From Porphyrobacter sp. HT-58-2 (GTDB lineage: Bacteria > Pseudomonadota > Alphaproteobacteria > Sphingomonadales > Sphingomonadaceae), in assembly GCF_002952215.1 (NCBI RefSeq), contig NZ_CP022600.1, positions 124,001 through 188,000 on the forward strand: 64,000 nucleotides of DNA, read 5' to 3'. A program made the position numbers and the translations under genes. Of this stretch, positions 45,371 through 53,258 are shown in pieces. Each line of letters opens with the position of its first letter. The first letter of the stretch is position 1. The notes under the pieces are model-generated. The model saw only the letters and a list, made by a program, of their open reading frames with translations, did not search any database and was not told the DNA's origin.

Positions 45371-46387
45371 TCACCCGATGCGGTGCTCACCCCTGATCCA
45401 CCGCACCGTGCCAGACGATGCGCGCATCACCACGCTTTCGGTAGTGAGGATCGTCTCACCGGTCGGCTTGCGGCGGCGCTTTACCCCGTCGAGCAGCGAA
45501 CCGTCGGTCACGCCGGTCGCCGCGAAGATACAGTCGCCGCGGGCGAGGTCTTCGAGCTTGTAGATGCGATTGAGGTCTTCAATCCCCCACTTGCGGGCGC
45601 GGGCCTTTTCGTCATCGTTGCGGAACACGAGCCGGCCGTTGAACTGCCCGCCGACACAGCGCAACGCTGCTGCCGCCAGCACGCCTTCCGGTGCACCGCC
45701 CTGGCCCATGTAGAGATCGATCGTGGTTTCCTCGTCCGTCACCGCGATCACGCCCGCCACGTCACCGTCGCCGATCAGCACCACCCCGCATCCGAGCGCG
45801 CGCAGTTCGGCGATCAGTTCGGCGTGGCGCGGGCGATCGAGCACGCAGACATTGATATCCGACGGCTTCACGCCCTTCGCCTCGGCCACAGCGACCACAT
45901 TTTCGGTCGGCGACTTGGCAAGGTCGATGATGCCTTCCGGATAGCCGGGGCCGACCGCGAGCTTGTCCATGTAGACATCGGGAGCGTTGAGCAGACAGCC
46001 TTCTTCCGCCGCCGCCAGCACGGCAAGCGCATTCGGTCCGGCCTTGGCGGTAATGGTCGTGCCTTCCAGAGGATCGAGCGCGATGTCGATCTTCGGACCC
46101 TTCCCCATGCCGACCTTCTCACCGATGAACAGCATCGGGGCCTCGTCACGCTCACCTTCGCCGATCACGACGGTGCCGTCGATATAGAGATTGTCGAAAG
46201 CCTTGCGCATCGCCGCAACGGCGGCAGCATCGGCTGCCTTTTCATCCCCGCGCCCGACCATCTGCGCAGCGGCGATCGCCGCCGCTTCGGTCACGCGCAC
46301 CATCTCCAGCACCAACACGCGCTGGATCGCATTGTCGCCAATGGCTTGCGAGGCACCATCAAGGTCGGTATCGATTGGGGAGTTCAT
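45371..46387 (-). CDS. glpX: Fructose-1,6-bisphosphatase class II
   Basis: 338 residues. The class II FBPase removes phosphate from fructose 1,6-bisphosphate in gluconeogenesis. Metal and substrate motifs are clear: VVIGEGERDEAPML, IDIALDPLEGTTITAK and DRPRHAELIAELRALG. The frame runs to 46429, but ATG 46387 (MNSPIDTDL) is the family start. The C-terminus WIRGEHRIG covers one copy of a 23-base direct repeat. Divergent from the following paralogue pair. Confidence 0.95.
   Translation of the reverse strand: MNSPIDTDLDGASQAIGDNAIQRVLVLEMVRVTEAAAIAAAQMVGRGDEKAADAAAVAAMRKAFDNLYIDGTVVIGEGERDEAPMLFIGEKVGMGKGPKIDIALDPLEGTTITAKAGPNALAVLAAAEEGCLLNAPDVYMDKLAVGPGYPEGIIDLAKSPTENVVAVAEAKGVKPSDINVCVLDRPRHAELIAELRALGCGVVLIGDGDVAGVIAVTDEETTIDLYMGQGGAPEGVLAAAALRCVGGQFNGRLVFRNDDEKARARKWGIEDLNRIYKLEDLARGDCIFAATGVTDGSLLDGVKRRRKPTGETILTTESVVMRASSGTVRWIRGEHRIG
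45384..45406. repeat. 23-base direct repeat, copy 2 (glpX 3' end)
   Basis: Second copy of the repeat at 45286-45308. On the minus strand it encodes the glpX tail VRWIRGEH; the same residues would be read in copy 1, a sign of a local duplication of the gene end. Confidence 0.8.
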
Positions 46388-46479
46388 GTGCAATTCAGCC
46401 CTTCTTCGCTTGTGTGGCAGCCCAGCCATGGATCACCCCGGCGCTTAAGCGGATGGAGACGGGTTTGTCGAGCAATGCC

Positions 46480-47100
46480 ATGTCTGTCAGCGCAGGTTTT
46501 CGTTCCGGCCTGGCCGTTTTTGCAGCCGTGATTGCCGCGCCTCTGGCCGCACAGGATGACAGCACCGCGACCAGGACTGCGACTCAGGCCGAAAACCCAG
46601 CGCCCACCCCTGAAGCTGAAGCCCCGCCCGCTCCGCCCCGCCGGATCAATCTGATGGTCACGGTGCCGCGCGGCGAGGTGAACGATGCACAGGTAAGGGA
46701 ATGCGAAGACCGCGCCGATGCCGGCACGATCAGCGGCGAAATCGTGGTGTGCCGTCAGGTGGGCAGCGATGGAACCGGCCTGACCGGTTCCCGTTCCGAC
46801 AGCCAGAAGCGCTATGCAGAAGAAACCGCCTTGAAGGGCGCTCCGCGCGCGCCTGAAGCCTTCGGCATTCCCGATAACGGCAAAGGCATCAGCATCGGCG
46901 GGGTGCCGCCGCCAATCCTGATGATCGACGTGGCCGCCCTGCCCAAGGCACCGGCGGGTTCGGATGCCGATCGCATCGCCCGCGGCCTGCCCCCGCTGGG
47001 CGAAGAACGCGAACTGACCGAGGAAGAGGAAAAGGCCCGGCGGGAAGCTGCCGGGATAAAGACCACGCTGCCGCCGCGCCCACGCAAGAAGGGCGGTTAA
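46480..47100 (+). CDS. Exported protein of unknown function, paralogue A
   Basis: 206 residues from ATG 46480 (ATG 46453 is an alternative that adds nine residues). Signal peptide SGLAVFAAVIAAPLAAQ. Mature part: Pro/Ala-rich start, then VRECEDRADAGTISGEIVVCRQ with two Cys, KRYAEETA, and PPILMIDVAALPKAPAGSDA followed by an acidic/basic helical tail (LTEEEEKARREAAG). The same elements occur in the next gene in the same order, so the two are tandem duplicates that diverged. I recognise no named family; location is periplasmic or outer membrane by inference. Confidence 0.72.
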   Translation: MSVSAGFRSGLAVFAAVIAAPLAAQDDSTATRTATQAENPAPTPEAEAPPAPPRRINLMVTVPRGEVNDAQVRECEDRADAGTISGEIVVCRQVGSDGTGLTGSRSDSQKRYAEETALKGAPRAPEAFGIPDNGKGISIGGVPPPILMIDVAALPKAPAGSDADRIARGLPPLGEERELTEEEEKARREAAGIKTTLPPRPRKKGG

Positions 47101-47111
47101 AGCGGCGCATC

Positions 47112-47810
47112 ATGCCCGGGTCGCTCCTCACCATCGGTTCTGTTGCCCTGCTGCTGATGGCGGCGGGCCAGTCCCAACCCCGGTTGCCCCCTCCGTTCGA
47201 TCCCCCACCCGCGCCGCCGCAATCCGCCTCCCGGCCTCCCGAACGCCCGGCTGTGATCGAACAGCCCTTGCCTGAACGCGTGCCGATCGACCTCGGCCCG
47301 GATGCCCCCACCAGCAGCGGCCCGCCACAGCAGATCGATCTCCTCGAAGACTGGGAGCGGGAAAGAGCGCGTACGGAAGCCCTCTTGAAGGAATGCGAAG
47401 AGCGCCGCGATGCCGTTGCTGCAACCGGTGAGATCGTCGTGTGCGGCCGCCGTGCGGACAATGGCGCGGCCTATCTCGGTGCAAGCAGCGCAGCCCTGCT
47501 ACAGTCCTATGCCGAGCGCACGATGAATGCCGGCACCCTGCCGCCGCCCGATGTTGCCGGTCCGGGTATTTTCCGCGGGGAGCCGTCCTTTAGCGGGGGG
47601 TGTTTCTTGCCCCCCTGCCCGGCAGGTCCGCGGCTGATCATCGATGTCGAAGCGATCCCGCCGCCACCAGCAGGCTCTGACGCAGAACGCGTGGCGCAAG
47701 GGCTTGCGCCGCTCGAGCCCGGCGACGCGCCCCTCTCCGCCGAAGAGCGCCGCCGCAAGGAGGCGGAGCTGGGGTTACCGAAGGCTTCGCCCGCCGAGCC
47801 CCAACCCTAA
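47112..47810 (+). CDS. Exported protein of unknown function, paralogue B
   Basis: 232 residues, 11 bases after paralogue A and probably in one transcript. Signal-like start MPGSLLTIGSVALLLMAAGQ. A Pro-rich section follows, then KECEERRDAVAATGEIVVCG, YAERTMNAGTLPPPDVAGPG, a Cys-containing insert (GGCFLPPCPAGP) absent from A, and LIIDVEAIPPPPAGSDAERV with an APLSAEERRRKEAEL tail. The pairing of GEIVVC with a GSDA helix is what I take as the family mark. The function is unknown. Its stop overlaps the convergent hom stop by 4 bases. Confidence 0.7.
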   Translation: MPGSLLTIGSVALLLMAAGQSQPRLPPPFDPPPAPPQSASRPPERPAVIEQPLPERVPIDLGPDAPTSSGPPQQIDLLEDWERERARTEALLKECEERRDAVAATGEIVVCGRRADNGAAYLGASSAALLQSYAERTMNAGTLPPPDVAGPGIFRGEPSFSGGCFLPPCPAGPRLIIDVEAIPPPPAGSDAERVAQGLAPLEPGDAPLSAEERRRKEAELGLPKASPAEPQP

Positions 47811-49126
47811 AGCGGCAGGATCGGCAGCACCAGCGGCGCGCCCGAGAGGCTCTCCGAGCCCTCCAGCAGTGCCAGCGCGCGGGTGACGTTGGCTTCCGGC
47901 CCCTCGTGGGTCACCATCGCCACCATCACCTCGTCCCCGCTGTGCGAGCGACCCTGCTGGATCAGGCTCTCGATCGACACATCCCCGTCACGCAGCGCGG
48001 CGGTGATCTCGGCGAGCACACCGGGGCGATCCTTAACCATGAAGCGGATATAGGTGCGCGCAGGGCGGTGTCCCGGTTCTGCCGGTGGCAGCGCCGCAAG
48101 CTGGGCGACGGGGATCGAGAAGGGCGCGCCCACTTCGTCCCGCGCAATGTCGATAAGGTCAGCCGCGACCGCACTGGCTGTGGGACCGTCGCCAGCGCCC
48201 GCCCCCTGAAACAGCAGGCGGCCGGAGAAATTGCCCTCGGCCACGACGGCGTTGGTCGCGCCGTCGACGGCGCTCAAAGGATGCCCCTTGGCGACGAGGC
48301 ATGGACGCACGCGCTGGAGCAGGCGCGGGCCATCGGCAGTCTCCTCGACATCGGCCTCCCCGATCAGACGGATGACAAAGCCCAGCGCATCGGCCTGCGC
48401 GATATCGTGGCTGCGCACCTGGGTGATGCCGTTTACCCGCACGCCCGCAAAGTCGATCCGCGTGCCAAATCCGATTGAGGCGAGAATCGCCAGCTTGTGC
48501 GCGGCGTCCACGCCTTCGATGTCAAATGCCGGATCAGCCTCGGCAAAGCCCAGTCTTTGCGCGTCGGCCAGCACATCGGCGAAATCGGCGCCGGTCGCCT
48601 CCATGGTCGAAAGGATGTAATTGCAGGTGCCGTTGAGGATGCCGTAGACCTTGGTCAAGGCATTGGCCGATGTGCCTTCGCGCAGCCCCTTGATGACAGG
48701 GATGCCGCCCGCCACCGCGGCTTCGAACTTGAGCGGGACGTTATGGGCCTCGGCCAGCGCCGCCAGTTCCAGCCCGTGATGCGCGATCATCGCCTTGTTG
48801 GCGGTCACCAGCCCCTTGCCCGCCCCCAGCGCCGCGCGCGAGCAGGCCAGCGCCGGGCCGTCTGATCCGCCGACCAGCTCGACCACCACATCGACATCAT
48901 CGCGTCGGGCAAGCGCAGTCATGTCGTCTTCCCAAGCAAAGCGCGACAGATCGACCCCGCGATCCTTGCTGCGGTCCCGCGCAGAGACGGCGACCACCTC
49001 GATCGGGCGACCGGCGCGCGCGGCGATGAGCTTGGCGTTCGTATCGAGCAGGCGGATCACGCCCGCGCCCACGGTGCCGATCCCGGCAATGGCGATGCGA
49101 AGGGGTTGCGTGGCGGTGGTGGTCAA
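47807..49126 (-). CDS. hom: Homoserine dehydrogenase
   Basis: 439 residues. It reduces aspartate semialdehyde to homoserine in threonine/methionine synthesis. Rossmann motif IAGIGTVGAGVIRLL at the start; KFEAAVAGGIPVIKGLREG and GILNGTCNYILS for the catalytic domain; and a C-terminal ACT domain (IRFMVKDRPGVLAEITAALR) for feedback control, probably by threonine. The start is TTG at 49126, supported by AAGGGAGG five bases before it; no ATG fits. It converges with paralogue B. Confidence 0.95.
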   Translation of the reverse strand: MTTTATQPLRIAIAGIGTVGAGVIRLLDTNAKLIAARAGRPIEVVAVSARDRSKDRGVDLSRFAWEDDMTALARRDDVDVVVELVGGSDGPALACSRAALGAGKGLVTANKAMIAHHGLELAALAEAHNVPLKFEAAVAGGIPVIKGLREGTSANALTKVYGILNGTCNYILSTMEATGADFADVLADAQRLGFAEADPAFDIEGVDAAHKLAILASIGFGTRIDFAGVRVNGITQVRSHDIAQADALGFVIRLIGEADVEETADGPRLLQRVRPCLVAKGHPLSAVDGATNAVVAEGNFSGRLLFQGAGAGDGPTASAVAADLIDIARDEVGAPFSIPVAQLAALPPAEPGHRPARTYIRFMVKDRPGVLAEITAALRDGDVSIESLIQQGRSHSGDEVMVAMVTHEGPEANVTRALALLEGSESLSGAPLVLPILPL

Positions 49127-49194
49127 ACGGGCCTCCCTTGATGGTGGAGACGGCGCTTGACCCCTCAGGCCCGCGCGGTCAAGCGGCCGTTCGC

Positions 49195-50061
49195 TCAGGG
49201 CGCGGTGGTGATCCGCCGCGTGCAGGGGCCAAGCGCTTCACGCACGAAGGCATAGTCCCCTGCCGCCAACCGCCGCTCTGCCGGATCGCGGGCAAGGTTG
49301 GCACTGCTCGGCAATTGCGGCGGCAATGAACAGGCAAGGCGGTACCAGCGCAGCGTCTCGGGCGCAGGCGGGCGGGCGGACGAATCGATGATCTCGCCCC
49401 ACGACACGCCCCACTGCACGCGCTGTCCGGGACGGCGCAGGATCGTGATCGAGACCGGCGCGCGATTTTCGGTTGCAAGGAAGATCTGCGTCTCCGATTC
49501 GCCCGCCAGCGTCCCCGGCACCGCCAGCGCATCGCTGATTCCGGTGATCCGCGGCGGCACGTCGGCCGCATAAAGCTCGGTCAGGATCGGACGCAGTCGC
49601 GCCTCGAGCTCCGGCGTCCAGGCCAGCTGCGCGCCCGGAGCGACAAGGCGCACTTCGCCCGCCCGTCCCGGCACCGTGTCGGCGAACAGCACGAATTCGC
49701 GCTTCTTCAGCTTCGGCACCTTGCCCCGCGCATCCAGCGGCACATCGACAAGATAGGCGATCGTGCCGCCCACACCGCTGCGACCAGCGATCACCGCCAT
49801 TGTCTCTGCCTCGATATAGAGCCGCGCGAATCCCGTTGCGAGGCCGGGCGCACGGTCAGGCTTTAGGGTCGTCTGGCGGCGAATCTGCGCGCGGATGACA
49901 AGGTCCGCAGCATCCGAAAGCGTCGCCAGATCGGCATATGTCGGCCCCTCAGGCGCTGCGGCGGGAACCGGCGGCGCAGCCTGGGCAAGGCCCGGCGACG
50001 GCATCAAAGCCAGCCCGCCAAGCGCCAGAAGAGCCACCTTCATATGTCTGAAACTTTTCAT
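49195..50061 (-). CDS. Exported protein of unknown function
   Basis: 288 residues with signal peptide MKSFRHMKVALLALGGLALM ending near GLAQA. The mature part begins YADLATLSDAADLVIRAQIR and includes IAGRSGVGGTIAYLVDVPLD and KKREFVLFADTVPG; the end has RWYRLACSLPPQLP and LGPCTRRI, with two Cys. No membrane helix after the signal, no catalytic motif that I can name. Similar proteins seem widespread in sphingomonads, but this is from memory. It stands upstream of hom on the same strand, 68 bases away. Confidence 0.75.
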   Translation of the reverse strand: MKSFRHMKVALLALGGLALMPSPGLAQAAPPVPAAAPEGPTYADLATLSDAADLVIRAQIRRQTTLKPDRAPGLATGFARLYIEAETMAVIAGRSGVGGTIAYLVDVPLDARGKVPKLKKREFVLFADTVPGRAGEVRLVAPGAQLAWTPELEARLRPILTELYAADVPPRITGISDALAVPGTLAGESETQIFLATENRAPVSITILRRPGQRVQWGVSWGEIIDSSARPPAPETLRWYRLACSLPPQLPSSANLARDPAERRLAAGDYAFVREALGPCTRRITTAP

Positions 50062-50455
50062 TAATTCATCCTTAACCCGTCAGCCGCGGAGGCGGGATCG
50101 CAGCTTGCTCAGGCCCTGATAATAGCAGGGTCTGTTGCACACGGCTTACCGTGAATTGGGGCTGAACCGCAAAAGCGTTTGATCGGCTAGGGCTTGCCCG
50201 TTAAAGCCGCTAGGCCTGAGCCTGCAGCACTGGGGACATTACTGCGGGATCGGGCAAGGTTGCGTGCTGGGCCGCTTGCGTCCAATGCGTGCCAGCTGGG
50301 GGGGATCGGGGCGACGTCTTGCAACGTGTGTCCTCTGGTCCTGTCCCGGCGTGGGAGGACCGAAATGACCGGGATCCACTCACCGACCGAAACGGCCGGG
50401 GGGTGGGGAGTGTGCCGATCGCATGATCGGCGAGTATTTGGAGAGAAAGCGCTGG
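50062..50455. other. Divergent intergenic region before tonB
   Basis: 394 bases with no coding frame worth calling. It carries the promoters of the exported protein (minus) and the tonB operon (plus). The stretch TTGCACACGG near 50132 is a possible promoter part. No Fur box is clear by eye. Confidence 0.45.
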
Positions 50456-51133
50456 ATGTCCTACGCTAGCCAACAACAAGGATTGACCGGCCCAAAGCTT
50501 GTCGCGCTGATTATCGCATTGTCGATCGTCGGCCTGGTAGGCACGGGGATGGTCCTGTTCCTTGCCGTCGACGCCGTGAAGGAGATGGTGGAACGCGTTA
50601 CCACCGTTAACGTCGAGGATGAACCGCCGCCGCCTGAGGAGGAGCCGCCGCCGCCGCCGGAAGAGATGCCGGAACCGACGTCGCCGCCGCCCCCGGTTGC
50701 GCCGCCGCCGCCGTTCAACATCGCGCCGAATCCGCCGCAGATGGAAACCCGCCAGGATCCGCCGCCGCCCGCGCCGGTCGATACCCGGCCAAGCAATGCG
50801 GCCCCTCCGGGCCCGCCACCGCCGCCCAAGGTCTCCAAGGCCCGCGGTGTGCGCACCAAGAACGAGCGCAGCTGGGCCGCGCGCATTCAGGAAAACTATC
50901 CTGCCCGCGCCATGCGTGAAGAAATCGAGGGTACGGTCGGCGTCCGCGTCACCGTCACGCCCGATGGCCGCGCCACCGGATGTTCGGTCACCGGCTCCAG
51001 CGGTTCGGACATTCTCGATGCCGCCGCGTGCAAGGACGTCGAACGTTATGCCCGGTTTGAACCGGCGCTCGATGATGATGGCAACCCGACCACTGCCAGC
51101 TGGTCAACGCGCATCACTTACAGGCTGAACTGA
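50456..51133 (+). CDS. tonB: TonB family energy transducer
   Basis: 225 residues. An N-terminal membrane helix (LVALIIALSIVGLVGTGMVL, residues 15-37), a very Pro/Glu-rich spacer (about residues 58-130; PPPPEEEPPPPPEEMPEP) and the C-terminal TonB domain (NYPARAMREEIEGTVGVRVT, ending YARFEPALDDDGN...TYRLN). It links the proton gradient to outer-membrane transporters. ATG 50456 has GGAGAGAAA upstream. First gene of a tonB-exbB-exbD-exbD operon. Confidence 0.93.
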   Translation: MSYASQQQGLTGPKLVALIIALSIVGLVGTGMVLFLAVDAVKEMVERVTTVNVEDEPPPPEEEPPPPPEEMPEPTSPPPPVAPPPPFNIAPNPPQMETRQDPPPPAPVDTRPSNAAPPGPPPPPKVSKARGVRTKNERSWAARIQENYPARAMREEIEGTVGVRVTVTPDGRATGCSVTGSSGSDILDAAACKDVERYARFEPALDDDGNPTTASWSTRITYRLN

Positions 51134-51210
51134 CGGATCCATTCGGCCGGCGGCAAACTGATTTCTGACCCTCCGGCTCATCAGACACTTCTTTCAAGAG
51201 GATTTTCGCA

Positions 51211-51978
51211 ATGAACCTTTACCTTCTCGCCGCCGGTGCCGCCGAAGCTGCGCCCGAAAACAAGTTCGGCTTCGTCGAAGCCATGAAGGAAGGCGGCCCG
51301 GTCGCCTGGTCGATCCTTGCCGTGATGATCATCATGTCGGTCGGCACGTTCTACATCATGTTCACGAAGATCTTCGAGCAGAACAAGATCTTCAAGCAGT
51401 ACAAGACCGTTGAAACCCAGTTCTGGCGTGCGGGCGGCCTCAAGGAAGGCGCCGCCAAGCTCGACAAGGACAGCGCCTGGCGTCAGCTCGCGGACGACGC
51501 GATCAAGGCCCAGGAAGAGCACGGCAAGATGACCGACGCCCTTGAATCGCATGACTACATGCACGGTTCGCTGCGTCGTTCGGAAGACTCGATCAACGCG
51601 GTGCTGTCCGGCGGTCTGCCGTTCCTCGCGTCGGTTGGTGCGACTGCGCCGTTCATCGGTCTGCTCGGCACCGTGATCGGGATCTACCGCGCGCTGATCA
51701 ACATCGGCATTGCCGGTTCGGCCTCGATCGACAAGGTCGCCGGCCCGGTCGGTGAAGCGCTGATCATGACCGCGATCGGCCTGCTCGTCGCTGTGCCTGC
51801 GGTGCTCGGCTTCAACTGGCTCCAGTCGCGCAACCGTCGCATCGGCGAACTGCTCAGCAGCTTCTCGACCGACATCCTTGCCTTCATCAACTCGAACGGT
51901 GCGGTGAAGCCGGCTGTCACGGCTGCTCCGGCTGCCAAGCCGGCCGCCAAGCCTGCTGCTCCGGCCGCCAAGGCCTGA
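51211..51978 (+). CDS. exbB: TonB-system proton channel subunit ExbB
   Basis: 255 residues, MotA/TolQ/ExbB family: first helix VAWSILAVMIIMSVGTFYIM, then GGLPFLASVGATAPFIGLLG and the third helix GPVGEALIMTAIGLLVAVPA. It forms the pentamer that, with ExbD, uses the proton gradient. The C-terminal tail is low-complexity (AAPAAKPAAKPAAPAAKA), an addition common in this group. AAGAGGAT precedes the ATG. Confidence 0.94.
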   Translation: MNLYLLAAGAAEAAPENKFGFVEAMKEGGPVAWSILAVMIIMSVGTFYIMFTKIFEQNKIFKQYKTVETQFWRAGGLKEGAAKLDKDSAWRQLADDAIKAQEEHGKMTDALESHDYMHGSLRRSEDSINAVLSGGLPFLASVGATAPFIGLLGTVIGIYRALINIGIAGSASIDKVAGPVGEALIMTAIGLLVAVPAVLGFNWLQSRNRRIGELLSSFSTDILAFINSNGAVKPAVTAAPAAKPAAKPAAPAAKA

Positions 51979-52110
51979 TCGCCATTGCCAGAAGGGGCGG
52001 GACGCGCCGCAAGGCCCGTTCCCGCCGCTTCCCCGGCCAGAGCCTGCTGAAGGCGTCTGCGTCCGGGTAGAGTTTTCAAGTCAAAGTCTTGACACAGGTA
52101 GGAATTCACA

Positions 52111-52641
52111 ATGGCGATTTCGACGGGAGGCGGGGGCGATACCCCAATGTCCGACATCAACACCACGCCGCTGGTGGACGTGATGCTGGTGCTCCTGATC
52201 ATCTTCCTCATCGCGGTTCCGGTGGCGATCCAGACGATCGAGAAGCTGGAAATTCCGGTGTTCGAATCGGTCGAGTCCAAGGACAAGGTGGAAAACCTGC
52301 TGCTTACGATCAGCACCACCGATGCCGCCGGACGCAGCGCCGGTGAACCGGGCTTCCAGGGCGCCTCGCGCGATGGCGAATGCCGGGTTTACTTCAACAA
52401 CATCACCCCGGTGACCTCTGACGAATTGCAGAAGATGGCCTTCGACCGTCTCGATGCGATCGTGCAGCGCGCGGGCGGTGCGGAGGCCCTGATGGAGAAC
52501 CCCGATCAGGTTCCGCAGGTGCATATCCGCGGCGACGTGAATGCCCCGTGGAAGTGCGTGGCGGGCGCGATCTTCAACATCCAGATGGCCGGCTATCCGA
52601 TCGTCGGGTTCATTTCGAACCCCGTTGATCCGAACGGCTGA
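52111..52641 (+). CDS. exbD: TonB-system subunit ExbD, longer paralogue
   Basis: 176 residues, TolR/ExbD family. One membrane helix with the key Asp: DINTTPLVDVMLVLLIIFLI. The periplasmic domain is longer than usual (about 140 residues is typical) and has an insert, DAAGRSAGEPGFQGASRDGE, and two Cys (GECRVYF and WKCVAGA) that could pair. Together with the next gene it makes two ExbD-type subunits beside one ExbB. Confidence 0.92.
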   Translation: MAISTGGGGDTPMSDINTTPLVDVMLVLLIIFLIAVPVAIQTIEKLEIPVFESVESKDKVENLLLTISTTDAAGRSAGEPGFQGASRDGECRVYFNNITPVTSDELQKMAFDRLDAIVQRAGGAEALMENPDQVPQVHIRGDVNAPWKCVAGAIFNIQMAGYPIVGFISNPVDPNG

Positions 52642-52670
52642 TCGTCCAGGCTTTTTAAGGAGTAACTGAC

Positions 52671-53102
52671 ATGGGTATGTCCGGAGGAAAGCTCGACGGC
52701 CAGCCGATGATCGACATGAACATGACGCCGCTGATCGACGTTCTGCTCGTTCTGCTGATCATGTTCATCATCACCATCCCGGTGGCGACTCACTCGGTCG
52801 ACATCGACCTGCCGCAGCCGCAGCCCAATGATACGCCGCCGCCGATCGATCCGGTGAAGAACAAGCTGGTTCTGACCGCGGATGAGCAGATCCTGTGGAA
52901 CGGCACCGCGATCAGCGAAGGCCAACTGGTGCAGACGCTGATGGAAACGACCGAAATGGATCCGGAGCCCGAACTGCAGTTCGAGCCGGAGCCGCTGGCC
53001 AGCTATGAACTTGCAGCGCGCGTGCTGCAGGACATCAAGGCATCGGGCGTGACCAAGTTCGGCTTCGTCGGCAACGACAAGTACCGCACGTTCGGCAAGT
53101 AG
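52671..53102 (+). CDS. exbD: TonB-system subunit ExbD, standard paralogue
   Basis: 143 residues of normal length. Membrane helix with key Asp: MNMTPLIDVLLVLLIMFIIT. Periplasmic part: NKLVLTADEQILWNGTAISE and a C-terminal DIKASGVTKFGFVGND, the usual ExbD end. It has no Cys. It starts 29 bases after the first exbD and closes the operon before a terminator. Confidence 0.94.
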   Translation: MGMSGGKLDGQPMIDMNMTPLIDVLLVLLIMFIITIPVATHSVDIDLPQPQPNDTPPPIDPVKNKLVLTADEQILWNGTAISEGQLVQTLMETTEMDPEPELQFEPEPLASYELAARVLQDIKASGVTKFGFVGNDKYRTFGK

Positions 53103-53176
53103 GCGCAAGGCGGGGCCTGATCCGGCTTCGATCCGGTCTTGACCCCCTCCAGCCTCGTCTTGACCAGGTTTAGAAG

Positions 53177-53207
53177 GGGCGCCGCGAGCATTCGCGGCGC
53201 CCTTTTT
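53177..53207 (+). terminator. Rho-independent terminator after the tonB operon
   Basis: GGGCGCCGCGA and TCGCGGCGCCC, eleven pairs with loop GCAT, then TTTTT. Confidence 0.93.
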
Positions 53208-53222
53208 GATTAGTGGTGCCGC

Positions 53223-53238
53223 TGTTTCACGTGAAACA
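53223..53238. promoter_or_regulatory. parS: parS site (ParB binding site)
   Basis: TGTTTCACGTGAAACA, the exact 16-base palindrome that ParB binds in most bacteria. It sits between the tonB operon terminator and the helicase stop, in non-coding DNA. mipZ, whose product is bound by ParB, lies 5 kb away. parS sites cluster near the replication origin, so the window is probably origin-proximal. Confidence 0.93.
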
Positions 53239-53258
53239 TTTGCAGAACGACGCTACGA

